Made by a program: the position numbers and the translations under genes. This document shows positions 10,931-20,566 of a stretch of 64,000 bases of DNA, one piece after another (within the stretch, counting starts at the first letter, position 1; every line of letters begins with the position of its first letter). The notes under the pieces are model-generated. The model did not search any database, was not told the DNA's origin, and was given only the letters and a program-made list of their open reading frames with translations. The DNA is from Platerodrilus igneus (lineage: Eukaryota > Arthropoda > Insecta > Coleoptera > Lycidae): the NCBI GenBank assembly GCA_036346225.1, contig JARFIW010000500.1:682001-746000 (forward strand), given 5' to 3'.

Positions 10931-13167
10931 TCACCTGACTACTACTGTTGGGTGAATATCTCCAGCCACTTCCGGTAAGGAGGAGACTTCAGAACCAATA
11001 TCCGTGGAAGGTTCCATGCCTTCACTTTCTGAGTTAGTAAGAGGTGCATCGATAGCTACTAGCTGATCGATGTGCCGTCTCCACGTAATACCCGAACTTA
11101 GCTTGACTACATACATAGTAGGGCTAATTTGTTTCACGATAATTCCGTCTATCCATTTATTTTTTGATCTGTTATCCCTAACAAGTACAGGTTGATTTAT
11201 AAATAAAACACGAGTTTTGCTACCGCCTGTATACAATTTTTGTTTAGTCTGATTAGCTCTTACACTACCAGACAGGTTCGGTCTTAATAAATCTAACCGA
11301 GTTCTTAAAGAACGGTTGAACATTAATTTGGCGGGTGTTTCGTTGGTGGTTGCATGCACAGAATTCCGATAATCAAAAAGGATTCTGCTTAAAGCCACCG
11401 AAACGTCTATATTGTCTCGGAATGCACACTTTAATTTAGATTTTGCATATTTAACCGAGTTTTCGGCTTGCCCGTTTGACTGCGGGTGATACGGCGCCGA
11501 ACTCGTATGTTTAATGCCATTAGAATTAAAAAATGAATCTAATTCGGCTGAATTAAATGGAGGTCCGTTGTCGGTGTGAACCGACACGGGTAATCCAAAA
11601 CGTGCAAATAATTGTCTTAAAATATCGACTGCTTGTTTAGCCGACGTTGAAGATGTTTCGAAAACCTCTAACCACTTAGAGTGAGCATCCACGATAATTA
11701 GATACAATTTCCCTTTTAACGGTCCCAAATAATCTAAGTGCAACCTTTCCCATGGTTTACTTGGGTAATGCCAATGATGTAATTCGCTTTTCGCGGGGTT
11801 TGCTCGCTCTAACAAACATGACGAACAGTTTCTGATTAGGTTTTCGATATCGTCATCTATATTGGGCCACCAGACATACGATCTAGCAACCGACTTAGTT
11901 TTACATATGCCCAAATGACTGGCATGTAATTCATTTAATACGTAAGCTCGTAAACTACTAGGAACAATGACTTTGTATCCCCACATTAACACTCCTTGTT
12001 CCACTTTCTTTTGAAAAAAAGTTAACAACTCTCTGTCCTCTTTGGGTACAGAGCATGGCCATCCATGCATAACATAACCATAAATTTTGTTAAGCCGGAT
12101 GTCTTTTTGTGTTGCCCTGCGAACATCTTCGCACGTTATTGGAAATGAACTTTCTTTAACGCAATGTAAATAAGTTCCAAGCCACAATAACTCTGCGTCG
12201 CCTTCCACATGTTTAGTACTGAGTGGCATCCTTGACAATGCATCAGCACTATTTTTATCAGATTTGACATAATTAATATCAAAATCGTACCCTGATAAAA
12301 ACAAAGCGTATCTCTGCAGCCTGCTGGCTGCAAATACTGGCAACCCTCGCTTAGGTCCAAAAATACTGACCAATGGTTTGTGATCACTCCTGAGAGTGAA
12401 ATGACGCCCATATAAATATTGGTGGAATTTTTTTATTCCATAAACCACTGCCAATGCCTCTTTATCAATTTGAGAGTATTGTACTTCTGTGGGTGACAAA
12501 GTACGCGACCCAAAAGCAACTGGCCTCTCTATGCCCTCCGCCATAATACTAAGCACGCACCCTAAACCGGTACTACTCGCATCTACCGTAAGTATTGCTG
12601 GAACCTGGGGGTCGTAGTGTGCTAGTATTGGAGCACTAGTTAAGACTTGCTTTATTTTATTAAATGCCGTCATACAATCTTTGTTAAAGTCAAAAATCAC
12701 ATCCTTTTTTAACAGATTGTATAAAGGAAATAAAATAGTAGATAAGTTGGAAACAAATTTTGCGTAAAATCCTACTAAACCTATGAACGATTTAACTTCC
12801 GTTACGTTTTTTGGAACGGGCGCTTGCACAATAGCCTGCACCTTAGCTGGCGATGTGTGCAACCCCTCTTTATCAATTGTAAATCCCAAAAATTCTAATT
12901 GTGGTTTGAAAAACTCACATTTTTCTCGCTGAACCGTAAAACCCACTTTTCCGAGTCGTGTAAAAACTTCTTTTAATTTTTTAATGTGGAGGTCATTATC
13001 TGGAGCTGATAATAAAATGTCGTCTAAAAATACGATGACACCTGGTATTCCTTGTAAAGTTTGCTCGATTTGTCTTTGAAAAATACCAGGAGCTGACGAA
13101 ATACCATAAGGCATGCGCTTGTACGAAAACAAACCTTTATGAGTGCTTATCGTGCATAATTTAGAAC
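10931..13167 (-). CDS. pol: Partial pol: RT C-terminal half, RNase H, integrase
   Basis: One long open frame (733 codons from 13132, extendable upstream to about 13167) covers the second half of the reverse transcriptase, RNase H and the whole integrase. The RT part begins at THKGLFSYKRMPYGISSAPGI (residues 1-20) and has the VFLDDILL active-site box. RNase H includes LTVDASSTGLGCVLS and the DKEALAVVYG and RSDHKPL motifs. Integrase has an HxxxH...CxxC zinc finger (HASHLG, NCSSCLL), then catalytic D (LDYLGPL), D (HTDNGPPF) and E (NGQAENSV). The motif A aspartate of the RT and about 150 upstream residues are absent, so the polymerase cannot work. The integrase looks intact. Confidence 0.9.
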
Positions 13168-13832
13168 TTTCGTGAATACCTCAGGAAAATTTGTTATTAT
13201 TTCACTTATTTGTTTTTCCCGAATTGGCTTCTCATTATTATTCTTTTGTATTTTCGTAATATACAAGTTAGTTTTAAGAACATATGCAATGTTTAACGCT
13301 TGGATCCACTCACGGCCTAAGAGAGGATGAGATCCGTTTTAATGACATACAATTCGAGATTTTATTAATCCCATTATACTGGACTTCGACTAATATTTTG
13401 CCTAACGGTAAAATTTGCTCATTTGTATAGGAACTAAGTGAAATATCACTAGGTAACAATTTACAAAATGTAACTTCTCTTTATAAAATTATCACTAACA
13501 ACGCTAACCGATGCGCCAGTATCAATTTCAAAACATACTAACAATTTTTCTACCTTTACGCTAACTTTGAAAGGATCAACTCTATTAGTATTATTAGCTA
13601 TTTTACAAATAGGACTATCTTCCGTCAACTTAAACAAATTTGACACGTCATAAACGATGTCCTCATCCTGTGCCGGAACCACATGGTTCACAGTTTCTAC
13701 ATAATTATGCGATTTTCGTGATTTGCTGAAATCTCTAAGTGCACCACCACCACCACTACCAGCTTTATCAAATGAATTGTTGCACTTACCCAAACGAGAT
13801 CGACATACCTTGGCTAGATGATTTTTTTCCAC
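13168..13832 (-). pseudogene. pro: Aspartic protease and spacer of the mag-like element, frame-broken
   Basis: The frame ending at 13461 carries FEIDTGASVSVVSD, the protease active-site motif (D-T-G-A). The frame breaks near 13475, and the C-terminal half continues in other frames. These include HPLLGREWIQALNI, the conserved GRDWL-type block between protease and RT, near 13310-13330, and PEVFTKVLN near 13170-13190. Immediately after that the sequence jumps to the middle of the RT, which marks an internal deletion at about 13165. Breaks elsewhere are single bases at short homopolymers, so some may be assembly errors. The RT deletion is not of that kind. Confidence 0.75.
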
Positions 13833-13835
13833 AAA

Positions 13836-14579
13836 ATGGCACTTACTACCTCTGAACCGACACTCTTTTTAAAATGGCCTAACTGCCCACAGCAATTACA
13901 CTGCACTTTTGTGTGGTATCACTGGTATCCTTTGGTTGCCTTGAAAATGCGTAGCACTTCTCCAATTTGATGTTGTGGGAGGTTCGTTTAACCCCGCCCC
14001 GCGAACCCGAGGGTGTGCTACCATTTTATGCATTCTGCCACCATTATTACCTCCGATTGCTAACGAAGCTGCATTTTTTTCTGCTGCTTCAATCGAAGAC
14101 ACAATCGCCACCGCCTTATCGAAAGTAAGATCTACTTCCCCTAACAGCCGTTGCTTCGTTGAATCACTTCGAAATCCACTTACTAACCGATCCCGTAAGT
14201 AATCTTTAAGATTAGCTCCGAATTCACAATGTGTAGATAATTTTTTTAAATTCGCGACATACTGTGCAACTGTTTCATTTTCTAATTGATTCCTCACACT
14301 AAATTTATAGCGTTCCGCGATAAACGAAGGTTTGGGATACAGGTGGTCTTTAATTATTTTATTTAATTGTTCGTAAGTTTTCGTAGACGGTTTATCTGGT
14401 GTACATAAGTCACGTAAAAGGTTAAAAGTTTTAACACCCACGACCGTAAGAAGTGTGCAAACTTTTTTACTTTCCGTAATGTTATTGCAAATTAAGAATA
14501 ACTCAAAACGTTCGATGTAAGAATCCCACGATTCTTCATTCGCATCGAATTCGTTTACACTACCAATAATTCCAGACAT
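13836..14579 (-). CDS. gag: gag of the mag-like element with CCHC zinc knuckle
   Basis: The ORF starts at ATG 14579 (MSGIIGSVNEFDANEESWDS) and runs 227 codons through a retrotransposon-gag domain (for example YIERFELFLICN, KVCTLLTVVG). It stops at 13896 because of a one-base frame break in a T-run (13907-13910, plus-strand view). In the next frame the nucleocapsid knuckle CNCCGQLGHFKKEC (C-x2-C-x4-H-x4-C) follows at once, with a second T-run break at 13866-13870. Gag packages the RNA and forms the particle. The start is chosen because it is the first ATG after the leader and lies about 190 bp from the PBS. Confidence 0.8.
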
Positions 14580-14753
14580 TTTAAGCCTTAATCACCGAAA
14601 TCGCTTCAATAACAATGCTTTTTCTAATTTCTAAACCAGCTTTTACGTTCTACAATAATGTAAAGATAAACAACATAGCACGCGGCGTTAACAAACCCGG
14701 CGCAAACAAAATTACCCTCACTACCGTGTTTTTGAACGTAAAATTATTCCAAT

Positions 14754-14766
14754 ATCCTCGTCGCCA
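14754..14766 (-). promoter_or_regulatory. Primer binding site, complementary to tRNA-Ser 3' end
   Basis: Read on the minus strand directly after the 5' LTR the sequence is TGGCGACGAGGAT. Its complement ATCCTCGTCGCCA matches the 3' end plus CCA of insect tRNA-Ser(GCU) as I recall it. tRNA-Ser priming is a known feature of mag-type elements. Confidence 0.75.
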
Positions 14767-15004
14767 TGTAACGTCTTAGGTGGGGTTATTGCTTATTAGG
14801 GGTGTAGGCTTTTAATGATACACGAGTAACATTAGTAATGTAATATGTAATTAAGAGGCCACACGCCGTGCGCTCTTATTGACATATTAAATACGACTGA
14901 CTTTTAGCAATAGCCAGGCGTGTGGCCTGATAACCACCTGCTATATTATTTATACATAATAGATAATGTAAACAAATGCGTACATTTTGTTTAGATATAT
15001 CACA
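14767..15004 (-). repeat. 5' LTR of the mag-like element
   Basis: This 238-bp copy is the upstream LTR on the minus strand. It has the same length as the other copy and I read it as identical. The TSD CTGAT follows at 15005-15009. Confidence 0.95.
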
Positions 15005-15269
15005 CTGATAAAACCAATTTTTTTGCTATATCTGTAAAAAAAGTTACAAGTGGCTAGATAGCAGAATATTAAACTATCTAGCCAACTAAAAAAAATACCT
15101 ACACAAAATAAAATAAAAAAATTAACAATATATAAATTTTTGCTATTTTTTTGCTACCATTTGCAAAAGAAAAAAATCAAATTTTCAAATAATAAAATAA
15201 ATATCAATATCTACAAGAGTAAAGTACATTAAAGAAATTAATTGTTGGGCATGATTAAAGAATACCTAC

Positions 15270-15388
15270 TTCAGCCTAAGTGGTGAAGAGAATATCCTCT
15301 GAAGTGTTTCAGAACAACAGCTTTTTTTTTTTTTTTTTAATTACAATTTTGTGGTTAAGGGTTTTTATTTAATTTAATTTAATTTAAT
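15270..15388 (+). repeat. PLE 3'-end fragment lacking the hammerhead
   Basis: The sequence from TTCAGCCTAAGTGG through the T-run and on to GTGGTTAAGGG matches the 3' end of copy B. About 70 bp containing the hammerhead are deleted, with the junction near 15350. It ends in AATTT repeats that run into copy A's reversed end. Confidence 0.75.
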
Positions 15389-15445
15389 TTATATATTTAA
15401 ATAAAATTAAATAAAAACCCTTAACCACAAAAAATATTTAAATTA

Positions 15446-15486
15446 CTAAATACGTATTTCGACCACTATGTGGCCATCATCAGTAG
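15446..15486 (-). ncRNA. Hammerhead ribozyme (type I, minimal) in PLE copy A 3' terminal repeat
   Basis: On the minus strand the motif reads CTA-CTGATGA-TGGCCAC-ATA-GTGGTC-GAAA-TACGTAT-T-TAG. It is the same as the plus-strand copy at 20475-20515, where the pairing is described. All conserved core positions are present. Confidence 0.85.
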
Positions 15487-15900
15487 AAAACCTGTAATTA
15501 AAAAAAAAAAAAAGCTGTTGTTCTGAAACACTTCAGAGAATATTCTCCTCACCACTTAGGCTGAAGTGAACCTTCCCAACCTATAATTTACTATATTGTT
15601 GCTTTAAACACTATCGAGGATATTCTCCTCACCCGCAGGCTGGTGTTCTCAACAACAAACAAGTGAATTGTGACATTATAACTTAAATCTACTTAATTTA
15701 TACTAATTCTAAACCTACTGAAGCGGAACCAGTTTAATCTTGCTTTCTCATTGGTTGTTAACCAATAGGAAAGCAAAGCAGATGACTCTATTGGCCCTTT
15801 ATCGGTGTTTAAGAGGGTCCTTTATGTTTAACAATTTTAATTGATTCATAGGCATTTAAGGAGGAAAACGTTGGTACCGCTTTTAACAATTTAACATTTT

Positions 15901-16335
15901 CTAGTTTAACGGGTGGCTGGTTTCAAATATATGTTTGGCGACCTGAGACCTTTCATATTTACCATATTTGAAGTGAGCAATGTGTTCTTTAAATCTTGTT
16001 GTTATATTCCTCTTGGTCTGACCAATATATTTTTGAAAACACCCTGGCCCTGCACAACTAATTTCATAAATCCCCGACTTTTGCAATTTTTCCCCCTTGT
16101 CTTTTGGATTACTTAGCAAATCTTTAATTTTATTAGTATTAGTGAAAGCAATTTTGAAATTACACTGTTTGAATATTTTATCAAGACCCTTTGTGGTTTT
16201 GTGAAACGGAAGTTTAACATATTTAACATTATCGTTAGAGGTGGTTGATTGCAAAGTCGTTGATTTACGGATGTTTATCCTATTTTTACACTTTCTAAAA
16301 ATATTATCTATAATATCAGAAGAGAAACAAACCAT
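15901..16335 (-). pseudogene. PLE copy A: GIY-YIG endonuclease domain
   Basis: This is the C-terminal endonuclease of a Penelope-like polyprotein, which nicks the target DNA. SGIYEISCAGPGCFQKYIGQ contains the paired GIY and YIG motifs with the cysteine-rich insertion usual for PLEs. Then come the catalytic arginine (TTRFKEH) and a downstream glutamate (HIFETSH). The ORF ends early at 15901 because a G-run of three (15911-15913) replaces the run of four C in copy B (20046-20049), where the frame continues another 47 codons. Upstream it is disconnected from the RT by other frame breaks. Confidence 0.85.
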
Positions 16336-17551
16336 TGTAATTCGCTATTTGTTTAATAAGAGCAAATTCCTTATTAAATCTGTTTTTATTTAAAGGGAAA
16401 TTCAATAATCTATTAATTAAAAGTTAAATGAAGCCAACTTATGTTGTAGGCTATGATTAGAGGAAGACAAAATAAAGCGATTTACATTGGTTTCTTTTCT
16501 ATAAATGTCAAATTCTAATTTATTACCATTTCTAATTACTAATGTATCTAAAAAGGGTAATTGTCCATTATTCTCTAGTTCATACGTAAATTTTATGCTT
16601 TGAAATTTTGAATTCATTTCTTTAAGAAAATCATCAACATTTGATTTAGAAGTGTCAAAAACTGCAAAATATCATCCACGTACCTTAACCATATTCTTGG
16701 GAAGTATTTGGAGTTTTCTTTTAACTCGGTTTCAAAACGAGACATAAATAAATTTGCTATGAAAGGTGATAAGCTATTTCCATTGCTGTGCCTTCATGTT
16801 GTTCGTACAACTTGTTGTTGAATTGAAAACAGTTCTGGGACATGCAATGCGAAACAAGCTTGATATAGTCCTCAACTTTATCATCATCAATATCACTATC
16901 TATAAGAACATCCTTTAAATATGTTAAAGTACGTGGTATTGGAACACTAGGGAATAATAAACTGACATCAAATGAAATTAAGATTTCGTTCCCTTCTAAT
17001 GTGATATTTTTAATTTTATTAATGAACTGTAAAGAGTTTTGTACAGACAAACTATTAAACTTTAAATTCTTAAATTCATTTGACAGCCATCGTGATAAAT
17101 AGTAAGTCGGTGAGTTGATACCTGAAACTATTGGTCTCATCGATTTATTATTTTGTGAATCTTTGGTAAACAGTAAAGTTTTGGCATTTCAGGATTTGAA
17201 ATTGTTAATTTTAATTTTAGTGTGGGCGAAATTAGGTTTGTACATTCTTTCAAACAGACTGTGTTGATTTAATCATTTTATTTAAAGGAACTTCATTTTT
17301 ACGTTTTTTGACTATTGGTCTGTAAGGACCTCAGACAGCAAAGTCTCTACTCTATCAACATAGTCTTGTTTATCCAGAATAACCAACCTATTCCCTTATC
17401 AGCCTTTAAATAATAACAATTCTTTTGTCGTAAATCTTTAATAATCAGATGATCTTTCCTTGTTTGTTCTGAGACATTCCTTGCGCAAGTGCGTAAGTTG
17501 TTCGAAAGTTGAATTTTGCACGCGTTTCTAATAAAGTTTTTGAATTGTCAT
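16336..17551 (-). pseudogene. PLE copy A: reverse transcriptase (frame-broken)
   Basis: The region is colinear with the intact RT frame of copy B. Recognisable pieces are MRPIVSGINSPTYYLSRWLS and SFDVSLLFPSVPIPRTL (frame 16757-17140, motif A aspartate present), RYVDDI (near 16670-16690) and LPFLDTLVIRNGNKLEFDIYRK (frame 16417-16617). Breaks against copy B are single-base shortenings of homopolymers at 16780-16781, 17151-17154 and near 17265. No large deletion is visible. Confidence 0.8.
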
Positions 17552-18178
17552 CTAATTTTGAAATGGATTTTCAATGCCAGCAATAATGTCTTCCAAAGGA
17601 GTTTTCAAATGATCTACTCCAAATTTTAGGCCTCGATCAAGAAAAGTCAACTCTTCATTATTAAAGATTTTCGACGATTCGTTAACAACTATTGACTCTA
17701 ATTGAGGTGAAGTAATTTCCAGTTTTTTAGGAGGTACATTGACATTGTGTTTCTTTAAAAGAAACTTCAACTTAGTGTTTTGACTATTAATTTTGTCTAA
17801 CAATTTATGATTGTTGACTTCAAAAACAAATCTCTGGAAATTATTCCATTCCTGAAAACTGGACTCGGATAAATTGCACGTTAGTGCTAGGTGCGATTTA
17901 TACGTTTCCAGTTCCAATCTACTAAGCTTACTGTACAGATATTTTATTTCCAAATTAAGCCACTTATCTTTTGCAAAATTGATTATTGCGTTACTACGTT
18001 TACAATTACTGCTGATTTTTACGTTAATGAAATTTGGAAAAACTTTGTGGGCTTTACAACTTTTTAGAAATCGAATATCTGCTTTTACAAAACTAATTTT
18101 AAGAGCTAAGCTCCGATACCTATTAAGTTCCGAAGACCGGGAAGTCATAGTTAATAATCTATAGGAACACTGTGGCAC
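17552..18178 (-). CDS. PLE copy A: N-terminal region of the polyprotein
   Basis: An open frame of 208 codons begins about 20 bp inside the upstream terminal repeat (MPQCSYRLLTM) and covers the N-terminal region that precedes the RT in PLEs. It includes the stretch EELTFLDRGLKFGVDHLKTP that also opens copy B. Charged, helix-rich sequence such as KYLYSKLSRLELETYKSHLA is typical here. The frame ends at 17552 in a break just before the RT. Only copy A retains this part. Its function in PLEs is not well established. Confidence 0.75.
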   Translation of the reverse strand: MPQCSYRLLTMTSRSSELNRYRSLALKISFVKADIRFLKSCKAHKVFPNFINVKISSNCKRSNAIINFAKDKWLNLEIKYLYSKLSRLELETYKSHLALTCNLSESSFQEWNNFQRFVFEVNNHKLLDKINSQNTKLKFLLKKHNVNVPPKKLEITSPQLESIVVNESSKIFNNEELTFLDRGLKFGVDHLKTPLEDIIAGIENPFQN

Positions 18179-18230
18179 GATTTAAATAAAATTAAATAAA
18201 AACCCTTAACCACAAAAAATATTTAAATTA

Positions 18231-18271
18231 CTAAATACGTATTTCGACCACTATGTGGCCATCATCAGTAG
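18231..18271 (-). ncRNA. Hammerhead ribozyme in PLE copy A upstream terminal repeat
   Basis: This has the same minus-strand core as 15446-15486: CTGATGA, a six-pair stem II closed by ATA, then GAAA. It lies upstream of copy A's coding region, so copy A is flanked by two direct hammerhead-bearing terminal repeats, the standard PLE arrangement. Relative to copy B it is antisense. Confidence 0.85.
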
Positions 18272-18298
18272 AAAACCTGTAATTAAAAAAAAAAAAAA

Positions 18299-19310
18299 AA
18301 ATGAAGAGTTGACTTTTCTTGATCGAGGCCTAAAATTTGGAGTAGATCATTTGAAAACTCCTTTGGAAGACATTATTGCTGGCATTGAAAAATCCATTTC
18401 AAAATTAGATGACAATTCAAAAAACTTTATTAGAAACGCGTGCAAAATTCAACTTTCGAACAACTTACGCACTTGCGCAAGGAATGTCTCAGAACAAACA
18501 AGGAAAGATCATCTGATTATTAAAGATTTACGACAAAAGAATTGTTATTATTTAAAGGCTGATAAGGAGAATAGGTTGGTTATTCTGGATAAACAAGACT
18601 ATGTTGATAGAGTAGAGACTTTGCTGTCTGAGGGTCCTTACAGACCAATAGTCAAAAAACGTAAAAATGAAGTTCCTTTAAATAAAATGATTAAATCAAC
18701 ACAGTCTGTTTTGAAAGAATGTCCAAACCTAATTTCGCCCACACTAAAATTAAAATTAACAATTTCAAATCCTGAAATGCCAAAACTTTACTGTTTACCA
18801 AAGATTCACAAAAATAATAAATCGATGAGACCAATAGTTTCAGGTATCAACTCACCGACTTACTATTTATCACGATGGCTGTCAAATGAATTTAAGAATT
18901 TAAAGTTTAATAGTTTGTCTGTACAAAACTCTTTAGAGTTCATTAATAAAATTAAAAATATCACATTAGAAGAGAACGTAATCTTAATTTCATTTGAAGT
19001 CAGTTCATTATTCCCTAGTGTTCCAATACCACGTACTTTAACATATTTAAAGGATGTTCTTATAGATAGTGATATTGATGATGATAAAGTTGAAGACTAT
19101 ATCAAGCTTGTTTCGCATTGCATGTCCCAGAACTGTTTTCAATTCAACAACAAGTTGTACGAACAACATGAAGGCACAGCAATGGGAAATAGCTTATCAC
19201 CTTTCATAGCAAATTTATTTATGTCTCGTTTTGAAACCGAGTTAAAAGAAAACTCCAAATACTTCCCAAGAATATGGTTAAGGTACGTGGATGATATTTT
19301 GCAGTTTTGA
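18299..19310 (+). CDS. PLE copy B: reverse transcriptase (5'-truncated)
   Basis: The frame opens inside the polyprotein (NEELTFLDRGLKFGVDHLK) right after an A-run that joins copy A's terminal repeat, so it has no native start. It then runs intact for about 340 codons through the telomerase-related RT: KADKENRLVILDKQDYVDRV, LYCLPKIHKNNKSMRPIVSG, motif A (SFEVSSLFPSVPIPRTL), GTAMGNSLSPFIANLFMSRF and motif C (WLRYVDDILQF). Motif A has SFEVS where copy A has SFDVS, so the first catalytic aspartate is lost in this copy. It breaks right after motif C at a T-run (19305-19308) that is one base shorter than in copy A. Confidence 0.9.
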
Positions 19311-19704
19311 CACTTCTAAATCAAATGTTGATGATTTTCTTAAAGAAATGAATTCAAAATTTCAAAGCATAAAATTTACGTATGAACTAGAGAATAATGG
19401 ACAATTACCCTTTTAGATACATTAGTAATTAGAAATGGTAATAAATTAGAATTTGACATTTATAGAAAAGAAACCAATGTAAATCGCTTTATTTTGTCTT
19501 CCTCTAATCATAGCATACAACATAAGTTGGCTTCATTTAACTTTTAATTAATAGATTATTGAATTTCCTTTAAATAAAAACAGATTTAATAAGGAATTTG
19601 CTCTTATTAAACAAATAGCGAATTACAATGGTTTCTCTTCTGATATTATAAATAATATTTTTAGAAAGTGTAAAAATAGGATAAACATCCGTAAATCAAC
19701 GACT
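19311..19704 (+). pseudogene. PLE copy B: RT thumb and linker region, frame-broken
   Basis: Pieces homologous to copy A (YELENNGQ, LVIRNGNKLEFDIYRKETN, FALIKQIANYNGFSSDII) are present in shifting frames. One break is a T-run at 19411-19414, four bases here and five in copy A. Nothing large is missing between the RT and the endonuclease. Confidence 0.75.
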
Positions 19705-20214
19705 TTGCAATCAACCACCTCTAACGATAATGTTAAATATGTTAAACTTCCGTTTCACAAAACCACAAAGGGTCTTGATAAAATATTCAAACAGTGTAAT
19801 TTCAAAATTGCTTTCACTAATACTAATAAAATTAAAGATTTGCTAGGTAATCCAAAAGACAAGGGGGAAAAATTGCAAAAGTCGGGGATTTATGAAATTA
19901 GTTGTGCAGGGCCAGGGTGTTTTCAAAAATATATTGGTCAGACCAAGAGGAATATAACAACAAGATTTAAAGAACACATTGCTCACTTCAAATATGATAA
20001 ATATGAAAGGTCTCAGGTCGCCAAACATATATTTGAAACCAGCCACCCCGTTAAACTAGAAAATGTTAAATTGTTAAAAGCGGTACCAACGTTTTCCTCC
20101 TTAAATGCCTATGAATCAATTAAAATTGTTAAACATAAAGGACCCCTCTTAAACACCGATAAAGGGCCAATAGAGTCATCTGCTTTGCTTTCCCTATTGG
20201 TCAACAACCAATGA
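19705..20214 (+). CDS. PLE copy B: GIY-YIG endonuclease domain (complete)
   Basis: The frame carries SGIYEISCAGPGCFQKYIGQ (GIY...YIG), the arginine in TTRFKEHIAHF and the HIFETSHP motif. Unlike copy A it continues to the natural C-terminus (ESSALLSLLVNNQ). About 260 bp downstream is the 3' terminal repeat with the hammerhead. The true ORF must extend upstream into the RT, so the start at 19705 is only the first codon of the surviving frame. Confidence 0.88.
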   Translation: MQSTTSNDNVKYVKLPFHKTTKGLDKIFKQCNFKIAFTNTNKIKDLLGNPKDKGEKLQKSGIYEISCAGPGCFQKYIGQTKRNITTRFKEHIAHFKYDKYERSQVAKHIFETSHPVKLENVKLLKAVPTFSSLNAYESIKIVKHKGPLLNTDKGPIESSALLSLLVNNQ

Positions 20215-20474
20215 GAAAGCAAGATTAAACTGGTTCCGCTTCAGTAGGTTTAGAATTAGTATAAATTAAGTAGATTTAAGTTATAATGTCACAACTCACT
20301 TGTTTGTTGTTGAGAACACCAGCCTGCGGGTGAGGAGAATATCTTCGATAGTGTTTAAAGCAACAATATAGTAAATTATAGGTTGGGAAGGTTCACTTCA
20401 GCCTAAGTGGTGAGGAGAATATCCTCTGAAGTGTTTCAGAACAACAGCTTTTTTTTTTTTTAATTACAGGTTTT

Positions 20475-20515
20475 CTACTGATGATGGCCACATAGTGGTC
20501 GAAATACGTATTTAG
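20475..20515 (+). ncRNA. Hammerhead ribozyme in PLE copy B 3' terminal repeat
   Basis: Core positions are visible. CTGATGA lies at 20478-20484. Stem II is GGCCAC (20486-20491) with GTGGTC (20495-20500), six pairs closed by an ATA loop. GAAA is at 20501-20504. Stem III is ATAC/GTAT (20504-20511) without a loop, which is usual for PLE hammerheads thought to act as dimers. Stem I is CTA (20475-20477) with TAG (20513-20515). The cleavage site would be after T20512. Hammerheads in PLE terminal repeats are established. Activity of this one is inferred. Confidence 0.88.
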
Positions 20516-20566
20516 TAATTTAAATATTTTTTGTGGTTAAGGGATTTTATTTAATTTTATTTAAAT

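Larger units (their letters stand above)
10373..15004 (-). mobile_element. mag-like Ty3/gypsy LTR retrotransposon, internally deleted
   Basis: Two 238-bp LTRs that I read as identical bound this 4,632-bp element. It is flanked by the 5-bp target duplication CTGAT (10368-10372 and 15005-15009). It reads on the minus strand in the order PBS, gag with zinc knuckle, protease, RT, RNase H, integrase, polypurine tract. Identical LTRs mean recent insertion. Yet the N-terminal half of the RT is missing, so this copy cannot copy itself. It sits inside the foldback element's left arm. The mag clade call rests on the tRNA-Ser-type PBS, the gag/NC and integrase motifs and the small size. Confidence 0.9.
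15270..20566. mobile_element. Penelope-like element (PLE) block: two copies head to head plus a terminal fragment
   Basis: Copy A (about 15389-18300) reads on the minus strand and has a terminal repeat with a hammerhead at both ends. Copy B (about 18290-20566) reads on the plus strand and is 5'-truncated. It starts inside the coding region right where copy A's upstream terminal repeat ends, at an A-run. A further plus-strand scrap of a PLE 3' end lies at 15270-15388. Inverted, 5'-truncated neighbours are a known hallmark of Penelope insertions. Copies A and B are near-identical, so the event is recent. The block interrupts the foldback element, with about 140 bp of foldback sequence repeated on both sides (15131-15269 and 20567-20708). 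Confidence 0.9.

Noticed and set aside
12136..12411. Minus-strand ORF of 91 codons inside pol of the mag-like element
   Set aside because: It is a shadow frame of the RNase H region.
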